Shown: positions 1 through 8,831, counted from the first letter of the stretch. The stretch: DNA of 34,816 bases from Prevotella sp. (GCA_022771265.1 JALFCG010000099.1:1-34816), one strand, 5' to 3'. Numbers and translations: made by a program. The notes: a model not told the origin generated them from the sequence alone.

Positions 1-717
1 AAGGACCTCTACAACGACTGGATGGCAGCAAGGAAAGACACCTCGGAGGCTGGAAAGGCAAAGGCAAAGGAGATGTACGACAAGCTGGTGGCTATCGACA
101 ATAAATGCAACGACGACAGGATTGCCTACATCAAGGAGCACAGCAACGATGTCACCCCTGCACTGCTGATGACTCAGATGTACTACTCGTTTGACTACAA
201 GGAGCTCGTGGAAATGCTCAACTCCGGCGCAGTATGGGTCAACCACCCTATTTGCGACCGAATGAAGAAGCAGGTCGAGGCAACAGGTAAGCGTCAGCCG
301 GGAGTGAAATATACTGATCTTGAGATGAACGACCCCGAAGGCAAGCCCGCAAAGCTGAGCGACTGGGTTGCCAAAGGCAACTATGTGCTGGTTGACTTCT
401 GGGCAAGCTGGTGCGGACCATGCCGCGCTGAAATGCCTCACGTGGTGAAGGCTTACCAGACTTACAAGGCTAAGGGATTCGACGTGGTCGGTGTCAGCTT
501 CGACAATAAGGCTGACGCATGGAAGAAGGCCATTGCCGACCTGAAACTGGAGTGGCACAACATCTCTGACCTCAAGGGCTGGCAGTGTGCCGCCGCACCG
601 ACATACGGCATCAACGGTATCCCGTCGAACATTCTCGTCGGTCCTGACGGTGTCATCGTCGCATGTGACCTCAGAGGAGAAGATCTGCTGAACAAGCTTG
701 CTGAGATTTATAAGTAA
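1..717 (+). CDS. TlpA-like thioredoxin-family thiol:disulfide oxidoreductase (5' end outside window)
   Basis: The reading frame is open from base 1, so the start lies upstream and the ATG at 22 is probably internal. Counted from that ATG, the last ~130 residues form an AhpC/TSA-thioredoxin fold: the sequence VDFWASWCGPC carries the redox pair C131/C134, and a GIPSNILV segment supplies the cis-proline loop. The part before it is helical and lysine-rich and resembles the variable N-terminal region of Bacteroidota TlpA-like proteins, which are usually exported and act in periplasmic thiol reduction or cytochrome maturation. The signal sequence, if present, is outside the window, so export is inferred. 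The family is secure; the substrate is unknown. A hairpin with a T-run follows the stop. Confidence 0.85.
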   Translation, partial: KDLYNDWMAARKDTSEAGKAKAKEMYDKLVAIDNKCNDDRIAYIKEHSNDVTPALLMTQMYYSFDYKELVEMLNSGAVWVNHPICDRMKKQVEATGKRQPGVKYTDLEMNDPEGKPAKLSDWVAKGNYVLVDFWASWCGPCRAEMPHVVKAYQTYKAKGFDVVGVSFDNKADAWKKAIADLKLEWHNISDLKGWQCAAAPTYGINGIPSNILVGPDGVIVACDLRGEDLLNKLAEIYK

Positions 718-722
718 CTTTA

Positions 723-767
723 GGAGTTAAGAAGTTAAGGAGTTAAGGAGTTAAAATCCTTAACTCC
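723..767. repeat. Four tandem copies of an 8-nt unit (GGAGTTAA) plus one inverted copy
   Basis: Units lie at 723-730, 731-738 (one mismatch), 739-746 and 747-754, followed by the reverse complement at 760-767. The inverted copy can pair with more than one direct copy, giving alternative hairpin registers. The array sits exactly between two convergent genes, and the tilS stop codon (767-769) touches the inverted copy. Confidence 0.8.
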
Positions 768-775
768 TAATTTTT
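738..775 (+). terminator. Rho-independent terminator after the thioredoxin gene
   Basis: An 11-bp perfect stem (738-748 with 758-768) has a 9-nt loop and is followed by TTTTT at 771-775 on the plus strand. It is built from the tandem repeat copies. On the minus strand no T-run follows the hairpin, so it mainly serves the plus-strand gene. Confidence 0.7.
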
Positions 776-2074
776 ACTGACGACCACCACTTTCTCCGTG
801 CTTTTCCCAACCCTCGACTTCTCACTTGTCCTTTCTCCTACAAGCCACACTATTTCGCCGCTGGCATCTTCAACCACGAGTTGGTCACGACGCTGGAAAT
901 AGTTTTTTTTGCGGTCGGTGAGGTAGTCGCTTACAAGTTTTGAGCCTTTCATGCCAAACGGATGGAAGCGGTCGCCGTCGCGCCAGGGGCGCAACAGAAG
1001 GGGGAAGGTGACGGCGGAAGCGTCGAGAGTGGCTACGGAAGGTGACTTCGACACAGCGACAGACGATTCTGTGAAGTCTGACACACTGACCCTGAAATGA
1101 CCGTCGCCATAAGCGTACAGACCCTCCATCGGGATGAGCAAAGGTTTCGGGCGGTTACCGACGCGACCGATGAGCAGGCGCGAAGGCTCGGCTGCAATCT
1201 CATGGGTGGCCGACGAGACCATGCGGCCTTTGGTTCCTCCTTTCATCATACGGAAGATAACCCCGGTCTGCTGTGGCGTAAAGCCATAACGGCTACAAAT
1301 GTCGTTGAGAAGATATTCGGGTGATGGGGTGGAAAGCAGTCTTTCCACGTTAACCACGTCAATTCCGTCGTCTCCACATTCCACAACATCATTCATGAGT
1401 TTTTTCACTGCCCACGCGACGATTTTCGCGGCTTCGCGCAAATGGCGCGAGGTGGTGTCGATGTTCTTTACCGCACATGGATTGATGGCGGAGAGCTGAG
1501 GCATGACCTCAAGGCGGAACTTATTTCTTGTAGCGTCGTGCTCAAGGTTGGTGCTGTCGGTGACATATTCCTGACCACGCCGTGCAAGGAAAGCCTCGAT
1601 GTCCTTCCTTGACACTCCGAGCAGCGGACGGAGGATGCGGCCGTTAACGGACCGAATACCGCACATTCCGTTGATGCCTGTACCGCGCACAAGGTTCATC
1701 AGGACCGTCTCAGCATTGTCATCGCGATGGTGAGCAACGACGATGGCGTCGGCACCGATGTCACAGCGCAAGCGCTCGAAATAGTCATAGCGAAGGTCGC
1801 GTGCCGCGGTCTCGATGCTCTGGCGGTGCAGCCAGGCATAGGCCAAGGTGTCAAAATGAACGCGATGAAGTTCCACTCCAAGCCTTGCACAGAGCTCAAC
1901 GACAAACTGTTCGTCGCGGTCAGACTCGCTTCCCCTAAGGTGGAAGTTGCAATGCACCGCCTCAACGTAATAGCCTTCATCAACCATCATCAGCAACAAA
2001 GCGACGCTGTCAGCGCCGCCGCTGAGGGCCACGAGATAACGGCCTTGCCTGGATAGGATGTCGCTGTCAAGCAT
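767..2074 (-). CDS. tilS: tRNA(Ile)-lysidine synthase TilS
   Basis: TilS uses ATP and lysine to convert C34 of the CAU-anticodon tRNA-Ile to lysidine, which switches the codon read from AUG to AUA and the charging from Met to Ile. The N-terminal PP-loop motif SGGADS is at residues 18-23, followed by the HCNFHLRG and HHRDDNAET motifs of the ATP-pyrophosphatase domain. The C-terminal segment with RPWRDGDRFHPFGMKG matches the TilS C-terminal tRNA-binding domain. At 435 aa the length is normal. The gene is last in a minus-strand operon, 14 bp behind rlmI, with no promoter visible in the gap. The ATG at 2074 places the PP-loop at the usual distance from the N-terminus. Confidence 0.95.
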   Translation of the reverse strand: MLDSDILSRQGRYLVALSGGADSVALLLMMVDEGYYVEAVHCNFHLRGSESDRDEQFVVELCARLGVELHRVHFDTLAYAWLHRQSIETAARDLRYDYFERLRCDIGADAIVVAHHRDDNAETVLMNLVRGTGINGMCGIRSVNGRILRPLLGVSRKDIEAFLARRGQEYVTDSTNLEHDATRNKFRLEVMPQLSAINPCAVKNIDTTSRHLREAAKIVAWAVKKLMNDVVECGDDGIDVVNVERLLSTPSPEYLLNDICSRYGFTPQQTGVIFRMMKGGTKGRMVSSATHEIAAEPSRLLIGRVGNRPKPLLIPMEGLYAYGDGHFRVSVSDFTESSVAVSKSPSVATLDASAVTFPLLLRPWRDGDRFHPFGMKGSKLVSDYLTDRKKNYFQRRDQLVVEDASGEIVWLVGERTSEKSRVGKSTEKVVVVSKN

Positions 2075-2088
2075 CGTTGCATTCTATT

Positions 2089-3279
2089 TTATTCCACGTA
2101 TAGAACCAGTCCCTTAAGGTACTCGCCTTCGGGATGGTAGATGTTTATCGGATGGTCAGCGGGCTGGTGGAGCTGGTGGAGGATGCGCACCTTGCGTCCG
2201 GCGAGGGCAGCCGCCGTGAAGACGGCATTGCGGAAGTTGTCCTTCGTCACCACCTGCGAACAGGAAAAGGTGAAAAGGATGCCTCCGGGCTGAATCTTCT
2301 CGAAAGCTTTCTGGTTAAGACGGGTATATCCCTTCAAGGCATTGTGGAGCGCGCCACGGTGCTTGGCGAAGGCTGGAGGGTCGAGAATGACAAGGTCGTA
2401 GCGGTCGCCCATACGGTCGAGATACTTGAACGCGTCCTCGCAGAACGCCTCGTGACGGGTGTCGCCCGGGAAGTTCATCCCGACGTTGCGTGTGGTCAGC
2501 TCGATTGCCTTGGCGCTGCTGTCAACGGAGTGTACGAGTTCTGCTCCGCCCCTCATGGCATAGAAGGAGAAACCTCCAGTGTAGCAGAACATGTTGAGCA
2601 CTTTCTTGCCCTTGGCGAAACTCTCGAGCAGCGAGCGGTTCTCGCGTTGGTCAACGAAGAATCCTGTTTTCTGTCCCTTAAGCCAATCGACGTGGAACTT
2701 CAGTCCGTTCTCCATCGCGACGTTGTCGTCACTCCCCCCGACGATGAATCCGTCCTCCTGTCCGAGTTCTGCTTTATATGGCAGTGTTGTCTCGCTTTTG
2801 TAATAGACGTTCTTTATGCGGTCGCCAGCTACGTCAACGAGGCAGTGCGCGATGTCGGCGCGTTCCTTATGGACGCCAACACTATGAGCCTGCATGACGG
2901 CGGTGTCTCCATACACATCGACGACGAGTCCCGGCAGGTTGTCGCCTTCGCCATGGACGAGGCGGTAGGTGTTGTTACGCGGATTGTCGGCAATGCCGAT
3001 GGCACGCCTCATAGCAAAAGCAGAGCGGAGACGGCTTGACCAAAACTCGCGGTCGATGGCGACGTCGCTGAACGAGAGCACTCTGACGGCTATGGAGCCG
3101 ATCTGATAGTGGCCGACAGCAATAAACTCGCCCCCGGCAGTAATCACCCTTACCACTTCGCCTTCTTCCAGTTCGCCCTCGGTGCTTTGTATCGCGCCTG
3201 AGAATATCCAGGGGTGGAAGCGTCTGAGGCTCTCCTCCTTACCCTTCTTTAGAAATACTTTCCTGTACATTGTCTTCAT
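2089..3279 (-). CDS. rlmI: Class I SAM-dependent rRNA methyltransferase, RlmI family (PUA domain plus Rossmann methyltransferase)
   Basis: The protein (396 aa) begins with a PUA-like RNA-binding domain (FHPWIFSGAI and the following ~70 residues) and continues with a RlmI-type Rossmann methyltransferase: SAM-binding segment VLNMFCYTGGFSFYA, the acidic loop SVDSS, and catalytic segment LVILDPPAFAKH. In E. coli RlmI makes m5C1962 of 23S rRNA; the same target here is inferred from family. The start overlaps the end of the upstream exonuclease gene by 41 bp. A second ATG three codons in (3270) is an equally possible start. Co-transcription with the exonuclease and tilS gives a small RNA-processing operon. 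Confidence 0.88.
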   Translation of the reverse strand: MKTMYRKVFLKKGKEESLRRFHPWIFSGAIQSTEGELEEGEVVRVITAGGEFIAVGHYQIGSIAVRVLSFSDVAIDREFWSSRLRSAFAMRRAIGIADNPRNNTYRLVHGEGDNLPGLVVDVYGDTAVMQAHSVGVHKERADIAHCLVDVAGDRIKNVYYKSETTLPYKAELGQEDGFIVGGSDDNVAMENGLKFHVDWLKGQKTGFFVDQRENRSLLESFAKGKKVLNMFCYTGGFSFYAMRGGAELVHSVDSSAKAIELTTRNVGMNFPGDTRHEAFCEDAFKYLDRMGDRYDLVILDPPAFAKHRGALHNALKGYTRLNQKAFEKIQPGGILFTFSCSQVVTKDNFRNAVFTAAALAGRKVRILHQLHQPADHPINIYHPEGEYLKGLVLYVE

Positions 3280-3889
3280 GTCTAATCAGTTTATACTCGC
3301 CTGTCGCCTCAAGCCTCTTCAGTTCTTCGTAGATTTTTATGCAGCTCCACGCGTCGGTGGCGGCATATCCCTTCTGCTTGTCAGACAGTATGTCAGCTTC
3401 CCAGTTGGTGAGCCGTTGCGCCTTGCTGATTTTCTGTCCGAAGAGGTTGGCGTATATTTTCTGCAGGCTAAGGTCCTCAATGCCTATTTCGTTGACGTGC
3501 TTCTGCAGGTCGAAGAAGTTACCGGGCTTGAACTCGCGGAGTTTTTTCAGCGCGGCGATGTCGTCGTGGAGCGACAGCCCGACCTTCAACACGCCCTCGT
3601 CCTCAAGCAGCCGTTTCACGGGATCGCACATCTTGATGTGGTTAAGCCTGAAGAGGAAGCATACCTCGCGCGACGACACCTGCAGTAACGACACCTTGTA
3701 GTTAGTGCCCCGACGGAACGACGGCCGCGTCTCAGTGTCGATGCCGAGCACGTCTTGCGAGAGCAGATAATCGACGGCTTTCGCCGCTTCCGACTCAGAG
3801 ACGACAACCACTATCCTGCCATCGAAGAGAACGCATGGCAAAGAGGCTATTTTTGCCTTTTCATACTTGTCGTACAATAGTTTTTCCAT
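3239..3889 (-). CDS. DEDDy-type 3'-5' exonuclease domain protein (RNase D-like)
   Basis: The protein is a stand-alone DnaQ-like exonuclease domain of the RNase D/WRN type. The three Exo motifs are visible: DTET (Exo I), LHDD (Exo II) and YAATDAW (Exo III, with the tyrosine of the DEDDy subclass). There is no HRDC domain, so it is shorter than RNase D. Substrate (RNA or DNA) cannot be decided; its place upstream of rlmI and tilS hints at RNA. I start it at the ATG at 3889. A longer frame begins with TTG at 3913, but that codon lies inside the -7 promoter element, so it would not be in the transcript. The leader would be about 18-20 nt. Confidence 0.85.
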   Translation of the reverse strand: MEKLLYDKYEKAKIASLPCVLFDGRIVVVVSESEAAKAVDYLLSQDVLGIDTETRPSFRRGTNYKVSLLQVSSREVCFLFRLNHIKMCDPVKRLLEDEGVLKVGLSLHDDIAALKKLREFKPGNFFDLQKHVNEIGIEDLSLQKIYANLFGQKISKAQRLTNWEADILSDKQKGYAATDAWSCIKIYEELKRLEATGEYKLIRHEDNVQESISKEG

Positions 3890-3910
3890 TACTTTCTTAT
3901 TTTCGAAGTG

Positions 3911-3918
3911 CAAAAATA
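3911..3918 (-). promoter_or_regulatory. Bacteroidota -7 element (TATTTTTG) for the exonuclease-rlmI-tilS operon
   Basis: The octamer matches TAnnTTTG exactly on the minus strand and ends 21 bases before the chosen ATG. No clear -33 TTTG is seen at the expected distance. Confidence 0.6.
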
Positions 3919-3961
3919 CAAAAAAAATGGGAGTTTATGGTATTTTCTGACTTTTTTCAGT

Positions 3962-3969
3962 TACTTTTG
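3962..3969 (+). promoter_or_regulatory. Bacteroidota -7 element (TACTTTTG) for the ftsK operon
   Basis: Exact match to TAnnTTTG, 28 bases before the ftsK ATG. It diverges from the exonuclease promoter, and both sit in a 108-bp AT-rich spacer. It also argues against the upstream GTG at 3908 as the ftsK start. Confidence 0.6.
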
Positions 3970-3997
3970 CACAAGAATTTATAGAACAAGACAAAAA

Positions 3998-6451
3998 ATG
4001 GCTAAGAAAAAGAAGGTAAATAACCATAATTCGCTAAAAAACGTACTCGGATTCGACTTCCTGCAAAACGAGAAGTTCATCTTCTTCGCGGGACTTGTCA
4101 TAACAGCCCTGGCAGTGTTCTTCATGTGTGCTTTCATCTCGTTTCTCACCACGGGGAACGTTGACCAAAGCATGATTGAATCGGCCCGAGAGGGAGAGAT
4201 AATGAACCAAAAGGGAGAATTTGCAAACGCATGCGGGTCCCTTGGGGCATACCTTTCATACTTCTCCATCAAGCAGTGCTTCGGACTGTCGGCATTCATC
4301 GTGCCGGTATTCATACTTGTTGTCGGGCTGCACTTGATGCGCGTGGTCACCGTGAACCTTCTGAAGTGGTTTCTCTCGCTGGCTATAGTGATGATTTGGT
4401 CAAGCATAACGTTAGCCAAGTTCCTCTCGCCGCTGTTCATCGACTTCTTCTACAACCCGGGAGGCGACCACGGGGCTTACGTATGCAAATGGACTGAGAA
4501 CCTCGTTGGGGCGCCGGGGCTCACCGCGCTGCTCGCCATCGTGGCAATAGCGTTCCTCACCTATCTCAGCGCCGAGACGATATACTTTATACGCAAGCTG
4601 CTCAACCCCGTGAATTATTTCACAAGCAGGGTGAAGTTCGACGTCAGCATAGGCGGGAAGCACGAGGATGCCGGCAAGACGCAAACAATCACTACGGTGG
4701 AAGACCCCGAGGTGTTCGACAATCCGGAAACGCAGACCGTGGAGTTCGCAGTCAACAGCGGGGCACATATTATTAATAATGTGGAAACCGACAACAGCAC
4801 AACCGCTGACAAAACGGCAGAAAAGACCAAGAACAACACCGGCGACAAGCAGATAGAGATGGAAGTGGAGGCGGCAAAGGACGAGGAAAAGGCTGGCGCA
4901 AAGGAACTCGTCACCGTCGGCGACCGGCAAATGGAGGTCTATGACCCGAAACTCGACCTCGAGAACTACCACTACCCTACGCTCGACCTCCTGAAGAAAT
5001 ATGACAACGACGGCAAACCGTATATCGACATGACCGAACAGACGGCAAACAAAAACCGCATCATCGAAGTGCTTCGCAACTTCGGCATCGAGATCAGCAG
5101 CATCAAAGCCACCGTCGGACCTACCATAACACTCTACGAAATCACTCCGGCACAAGGTGTCCGCATAGCGAAGATACGCAATCTTGAGGATGACATAGCC
5201 CTGTCGCTGAAGGCTCTCGGCATACGTATCATCGCACCGATACCCGGAAAGGGCACAATAGGTATTGAGGTGCCTAACGCCAAGCCGAACATAGTGTCGA
5301 TGGAGTCGATACTGAACTCAAAGAAGTTCCAGGAGTCGGAAATGGAACTACCCTGCGCCATCGGAAAGACCATTACCAACGAGGTGTTCATGTTTGACCT
5401 CGCAAAAATTCCTCACCTGCTCGTGGCAGGAGCCACTGGACAGGGAAAGTCTGTGGGACTGAACGCCATACTCACCTCACTGCTCTACAAGAAGCATCCG
5501 GCAGAGCTGAAGATTGTGCTTATCGACCCGAAGAAAGTGGAGTTCAGCATCTACGGGCCTATAGCCAACCACTTCCTCGCAAAGGTGCCTGACGAAGACG
5601 CGGAACCTATCATCACCGACGTGACAAAGGTAGTGCGCACGCTGAACAGCCTCTGCAAGGAGATGGACACACGCTACGACCTGCTGAAGGCTGCCGGAGC
5701 GAGAAACATAAAGGAATACAACAAGAAATTCACGTCGAGGAGGCTGAATCCGGAAAACGGGCACAAGTACATGCCGTACATAGTGGTCGTCATCGACGAG
5801 TTCGGCGACCTCATCATGACAGCTGGCAAGGAGATTGAACTGCCTATAGCACGTATAGCGCAGCTCGCGCGTGCAGTGGGCATCCACATGATTATCGCCA
5901 CCCAACGTCCGACAACCACCATCATCACTGGTAACATCAAGGCGAACTTCCCCGGACGCATCGCCTTTAAGGTCAGCGCCATGATTGACTCGAAGACTAT
6001 TCTTGACCGCCCCGGAGCCAACCAGCTCATCGGACGAGGCGACATGCTTTTCCTCAACGGTGCCGAACCGGTGCGCGTGCAGTGTGCCTTCGTGGACACT
6101 CCCGAGGTGGAGCGTATCAATCAGTTCATTGCACAGCAGCAAGGTTATGTCACGCCGTTTGAGCTGCCAGAACCCGACATGGGCGACGGCGACATCGGCT
6201 CGGCAAACGATGTCGATATGCAGCATCTCGACCCATTGTTTGAGGATACGGCACGCCTCATCGTCGCCAGTCAGTCTGGATCAACAAGCCTTATACAGCG
6301 TAAGTTCTCTATCGGCTACAACCGTGCCGGACGCATAATGGATCAGATGGAGAAGGCGGGCATCGTCGGTTCGGCAAGCGGAAGCAAGCCGCGAGAGGTT
6401 CTCATACAGGACGAGGTGAGCCTCAACAATCTTTTAAGCAATTTCAGATAA
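3998..6451 (+). CDS. ftsK: DNA translocase FtsK/SpoIIIE family
   Basis: FtsK couples chromosome segregation to division by pumping DNA through the septum. From the ATG at 3998 the protein has 817 aa: a basic N-terminus, four membrane segments in roughly the first 200 residues, a charged Thr/Asn/Glu-rich linker (~220-300), then the RecA-like motor. Walker A GATGQGKS is at 478-485 and Walker B VVVIDE ends at D600-E601; the ATQRPTTTIITGNIKANFPGR segment is a family hallmark. The last ~65 residues form the winged-helix gamma domain (IQRKFSIGYNRAGRIMDQME) that reads KOPS-like sites. A longer frame from GTG 3908 would include the promoter and was rejected. First gene of a five-gene operon; lolA-like follows after 6 bp. 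Confidence 0.96.
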   Translation: MAKKKKVNNHNSLKNVLGFDFLQNEKFIFFAGLVITALAVFFMCAFISFLTTGNVDQSMIESAREGEIMNQKGEFANACGSLGAYLSYFSIKQCFGLSAFIVPVFILVVGLHLMRVVTVNLLKWFLSLAIVMIWSSITLAKFLSPLFIDFFYNPGGDHGAYVCKWTENLVGAPGLTALLAIVAIAFLTYLSAETIYFIRKLLNPVNYFTSRVKFDVSIGGKHEDAGKTQTITTVEDPEVFDNPETQTVEFAVNSGAHIINNVETDNSTTADKTAEKTKNNTGDKQIEMEVEAAKDEEKAGAKELVTVGDRQMEVYDPKLDLENYHYPTLDLLKKYDNDGKPYIDMTEQTANKNRIIEVLRNFGIEISSIKATVGPTITLYEITPAQGVRIAKIRNLEDDIALSLKALGIRIIAPIPGKGTIGIEVPNAKPNIVSMESILNSKKFQESEMELPCAIGKTITNEVFMFDLAKIPHLLVAGATGQGKSVGLNAILTSLLYKKHPAELKIVLIDPKKVEFSIYGPIANHFLAKVPDEDAEPIITDVTKVVRTLNSLCKEMDTRYDLLKAAGARNIKEYNKKFTSRRLNPENGHKYMPYIVVVIDEFGDLIMTAGKEIELPIARIAQLARAVGIHMIIATQRPTTTIITGNIKANFPGRIAFKVSAMIDSKTILDRPGANQLIGRGDMLFLNGAEPVRVQCAFVDTPEVERINQFIAQQQGYVTPFELPEPDMGDGDIGSANDVDMQHLDPLFEDTARLIVASQSGSTSLIQRKFSIGYNRAGRIMDQMEKAGIVGSASGSKPREVLIQDEVSLNNLLSNFR

Positions 6452-6457
6452 ACCAAG

Positions 6458-7045
6458 ATGAAACGACTATTTTTACTATTTTTTACAGTCGTAATGACTG
6501 TATCGGCATTTGCACTGACAGCACGGCAAGTACTCGACAAGACAGCCGCTGCGCTCAACAACAAAGGCGGAGTGACGGCTTCATTCGCGGTAAAAAACGG
6601 TGTGGCAGGAAAGATAAGCGTCAAGGGGAAAATGTTCCAGGCCACGACGCCACAAGGCATCGTATGGTTCAACGGAAAGACACAATGGACCTACGTGAAA
6701 CAGAACGGGGAGGTGAACATCAGCAATCCCACCGACGCCGAGCTGCAGTCAATCAACCCCTACAACTTCATATACATCTACCGCAACGGCTACAAAGCCG
6801 AGCTTAAGGATGTCGGTGACGTCTATCAAGTGCGCCTGACAACCACCGACAAGCGCAAGAGCATACAGGAGTTGTTCGTACGCGTTGACAAGAACACCTT
6901 CACGCCACGCATTCTTTCCATGCGACAGGGCAAGCGCTGGACAACCATTACGGTCAGCAACTTCAAGAAGGCGACTCTTCCCGACAAGATATTCACATTT
7001 AATTCCAAGGACTATCCACAAGCAGAAATAATCGACCTGAGATGA
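6458..7045 (+). CDS. LolA-like periplasmic outer-membrane lipoprotein carrier protein
   Basis: The 195-aa product has a clear Sec signal peptide (basic MKR, hydrophobic LFLLFFTVVMTVSAFA, cleavage near residue 20). The mature part matches the LolA-like fold: an ARQVLDK helix, alternating strands around FQATTPQGIVWFNGKTQWTY, and a PYNFIYIY segment. LolA shuttles lipoproteins from the inner-membrane Lol exporter to the outer membrane. The position directly after ftsK is the same as lolA in proteobacteria, which supports the call. Sequence similarity to canonical LolA is limited, so a divergent lipid carrier is possible. Its stop overlaps the next start by four bases (ATGA). Confidence 0.8.
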   Translation: MKRLFLLFFTVVMTVSAFALTARQVLDKTAAALNNKGGVTASFAVKNGVAGKISVKGKMFQATTPQGIVWFNGKTQWTYVKQNGEVNISNPTDAELQSINPYNFIYIYRNGYKAELKDVGDVYQVRLTTTDKRKSIQELFVRVDKNTFTPRILSMRQGKRWTTITVSNFKKATLPDKIFTFNSKDYPQAEIIDLR

Positions 7046-8523
7046 ACAAATTAAGACTCTTCCTCATGTTGCGCCGCAACATGAAGCTAAGCAACCGAAG
7101 GCACCCGATGTTCGAGCAGAACAAGGTGGCAGTGGTATTCACCATCATCGGTGTGGCTTTCATGTCCATCTATCTCATCGCCATAGGCACCATGCTCGGA
7201 TGGGGAGGACGAGGAGGCGACGAGGGACTCATCTTCGCCATGATGCCCATGTTCCTAGTGTTCGACTTCTTCATGCGCTTCGGAGGCCAGCAGTTGCCGT
7301 CGCTGATGATCAAGCCTTACCTGCTTATGCCAATAAGGCGGTCGGACATTACCGACTGCTTCATCGTCATGTCGATGCTCAGCTCGTTCAACCTTCTGTG
7401 GCTTCTGCTGCTCGTGCCCTATTTCTTCATCGTCTGCTGCGGCGGTCTGCCCTTCTCTGTCACAGTTGCCATGTTGCTGGTGTGTGAATGGCTAATAGTC
7501 ATCAACGCCTTGTGGTACATGCTGGTGCGCACTCTCATCAACCAGTCGATGTGGTGGGTGACGCTGCCGGTAGCCGTTTATGCCCTTCCCCTGTCGCCGA
7601 TGCTTTTCCTCGGGGCGGAAAAAGGTTTCGAGGCCCTCATCGAGTTCTGCTACGACAATGCCTTCTCTACAGTAGCCATAGCCGTCTATGCCATTGCCAC
7701 TGCCGCATTGTTCGCCGTCAACAGCCGGCTTCAGAAAAAGCTTGCGACCGCGGAAGTGGCAGCCGAAGAGAAGAAGGACTTCCAAAACACTTCACAAATG
7801 GCTTTCCTCGACCGATACGGGCTCACTGGCGAATACCTTAAACTGGAACTGAAAAGCGCGATACGCAACAAGGCTATCCGACAACGCTACGTCCAGGGAC
7901 TTGTCCTCATCACCCTGCTTTCAGCGATGCTCGCCTTCACAGATGTCTATGACAGAAGATTTGCGGTCAACATGTGGTGCCTCTACTGCTTTGTCTTCTT
8001 CGGAGCTGTGAACCTTGTGAAAATCATGGCTCCCGAAGGCAACTATATCGACCTTATGCTCACTCACAAGGAGAATATACTTGAGATACTGAAGGCTAAA
8101 TACTATTTCTTCTGCGCGGTGCTCGTCATACCCACACTGCTGCTACTGCCTCCCGTGTTCTCAGGACGTTTCTCAATACTCATGTTACTCGCCTACCTGC
8201 TCATCACGATGGGCCTTGAGCATTTCCTGCTGTTCCAGTTGGCGGTTTACAACAAGACGGCGCTGCCATTGAACGAGAAAGTGACTTCAAAGGGAAACTT
8301 CGAGAACTCTTTACAATTAGTCATAGAGTTGGTAGTGTTCTTCGTGCCCGTAGCACTCGCAATTACGCTGACAACCATCTTCGGCGAAAACATCGGCTAC
8401 ACGATACTCATCGCTTTGGGCCTTGCCTTCACGTTGACCCACAACATCTGGCTTCGTAACATCTACCGCCGCTTCATGACTCGCCGGTATGAGAACATTG
8501 AAGGATTTCATGCAACAAGATAA
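7042..8523 (+). CDS. DUF5687-family polytopic membrane protein (ABC-2 permease-like)
   Basis: The 493-aa protein has about a dozen hydrophobic segments with a cytoplasmic stretch near residues 230-290 (KKLATAEVAAEEKKDFQN and YLKLELKSAIRNKAIRQ). The pattern, with an amphipathic N-terminus and paired membrane bundles, matches the Bacteroidota DUF5687 family, which is often found as the permease of a putative two-component ABC exporter. In this operon no ATP-binding protein gene accompanies it, so the partner must be elsewhere or the protein works alone. The start overlaps the lolA-like stop (ATGA), indicating translational coupling. Function is unknown; a role in envelope export is inference from family and neighbours. 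Confidence 0.72.
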   Translation: MNKLRLFLMLRRNMKLSNRRHPMFEQNKVAVVFTIIGVAFMSIYLIAIGTMLGWGGRGGDEGLIFAMMPMFLVFDFFMRFGGQQLPSLMIKPYLLMPIRRSDITDCFIVMSMLSSFNLLWLLLLVPYFFIVCCGGLPFSVTVAMLLVCEWLIVINALWYMLVRTLINQSMWWVTLPVAVYALPLSPMLFLGAEKGFEALIEFCYDNAFSTVAIAVYAIATAALFAVNSRLQKKLATAEVAAEEKKDFQNTSQMAFLDRYGLTGEYLKLELKSAIRNKAIRQRYVQGLVLITLLSAMLAFTDVYDRRFAVNMWCLYCFVFFGAVNLVKIMAPEGNYIDLMLTHKENILEILKAKYYFFCAVLVIPTLLLLPPVFSGRFSILMLLAYLLITMGLEHFLLFQLAVYNKTALPLNEKVTSKGNFENSLQLVIELVVFFVPVALAITLTTIFGENIGYTILIALGLAFTLTHNIWLRNIYRRFMTRRYENIEGFHATR

Positions 8524-8540
8524 AACAAAACGACAATATT

Positions 8541-8831
8541 ATGTCTTTCACAGGTATATTTATAGCAATAGGAACGTTCGTCATCATTGGCGTCTTCCAT
8601 CCGATAGTCATTAAGTGTGAGTATTATTTCGGGACAAGCCAGTGGTGGCTGTTCCTTGTTGTCGGGGTAGCTACGCTCGTGGCGGCACTGTTTATTGAAG
8701 ACGTGATGACATCGTCGCTGCTCGGAGTGTTCGGAGCATCGTGCCTATGGTCGATAGGCGAACTGTTTGAGCAAAAGAAAAGGGTGGAAAAAGGGTGGTT
8801 CCCGAAAAATCCAAAACGTAAATACGACTGA
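8541..8831 (+). CDS. DUF4491-family small membrane protein
   Basis: The 96-aa product contains three hydrophobic segments (around residues 4-24, 35-52 and 55-74) and ends in a basic tail with the motif GWFPKNPKRKY. The FHPIVIKCEYYFG block and the C-terminal IGELFEQKKRVEKGWFPKNP block are what I recognise as DUF4491, a short family of unknown function found in Bacteroidota and some Firmicutes. It sits 17 bp after the DUF5687 gene and one base before the rlmH start, so it is part of the ftsK operon. No catalytic residues are evident. Confidence 0.78.
   Translation: MSFTGIFIAIGTFVIIGVFHPIVIKCEYYFGTSQWWLFLVVGVATLVAALFIEDVMTSSLLGVFGASCLWSIGELFEQKKRVEKGWFPKNPKRKYD

Noticed and set aside
2134..3039. 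301-codon open frame on the plus strand opposite rlmI
   Set aside because: It is the complement of a gene with complete methyltransferase motifs; its translation has no recognisable domain and no promoter, so it is a shadow frame.
3908..3997. Extended FtsK N-terminus from GTG 3908
   Set aside because: The extension covers the -7 promoter element at 3962-3969 and would not be transcribed.
4412..6226. Long minus-strand frames opposite ftsK
   Set aside because: FtsK motifs occupy the plus strand throughout; the antisense translations are Val/His-rich without a domain pattern.
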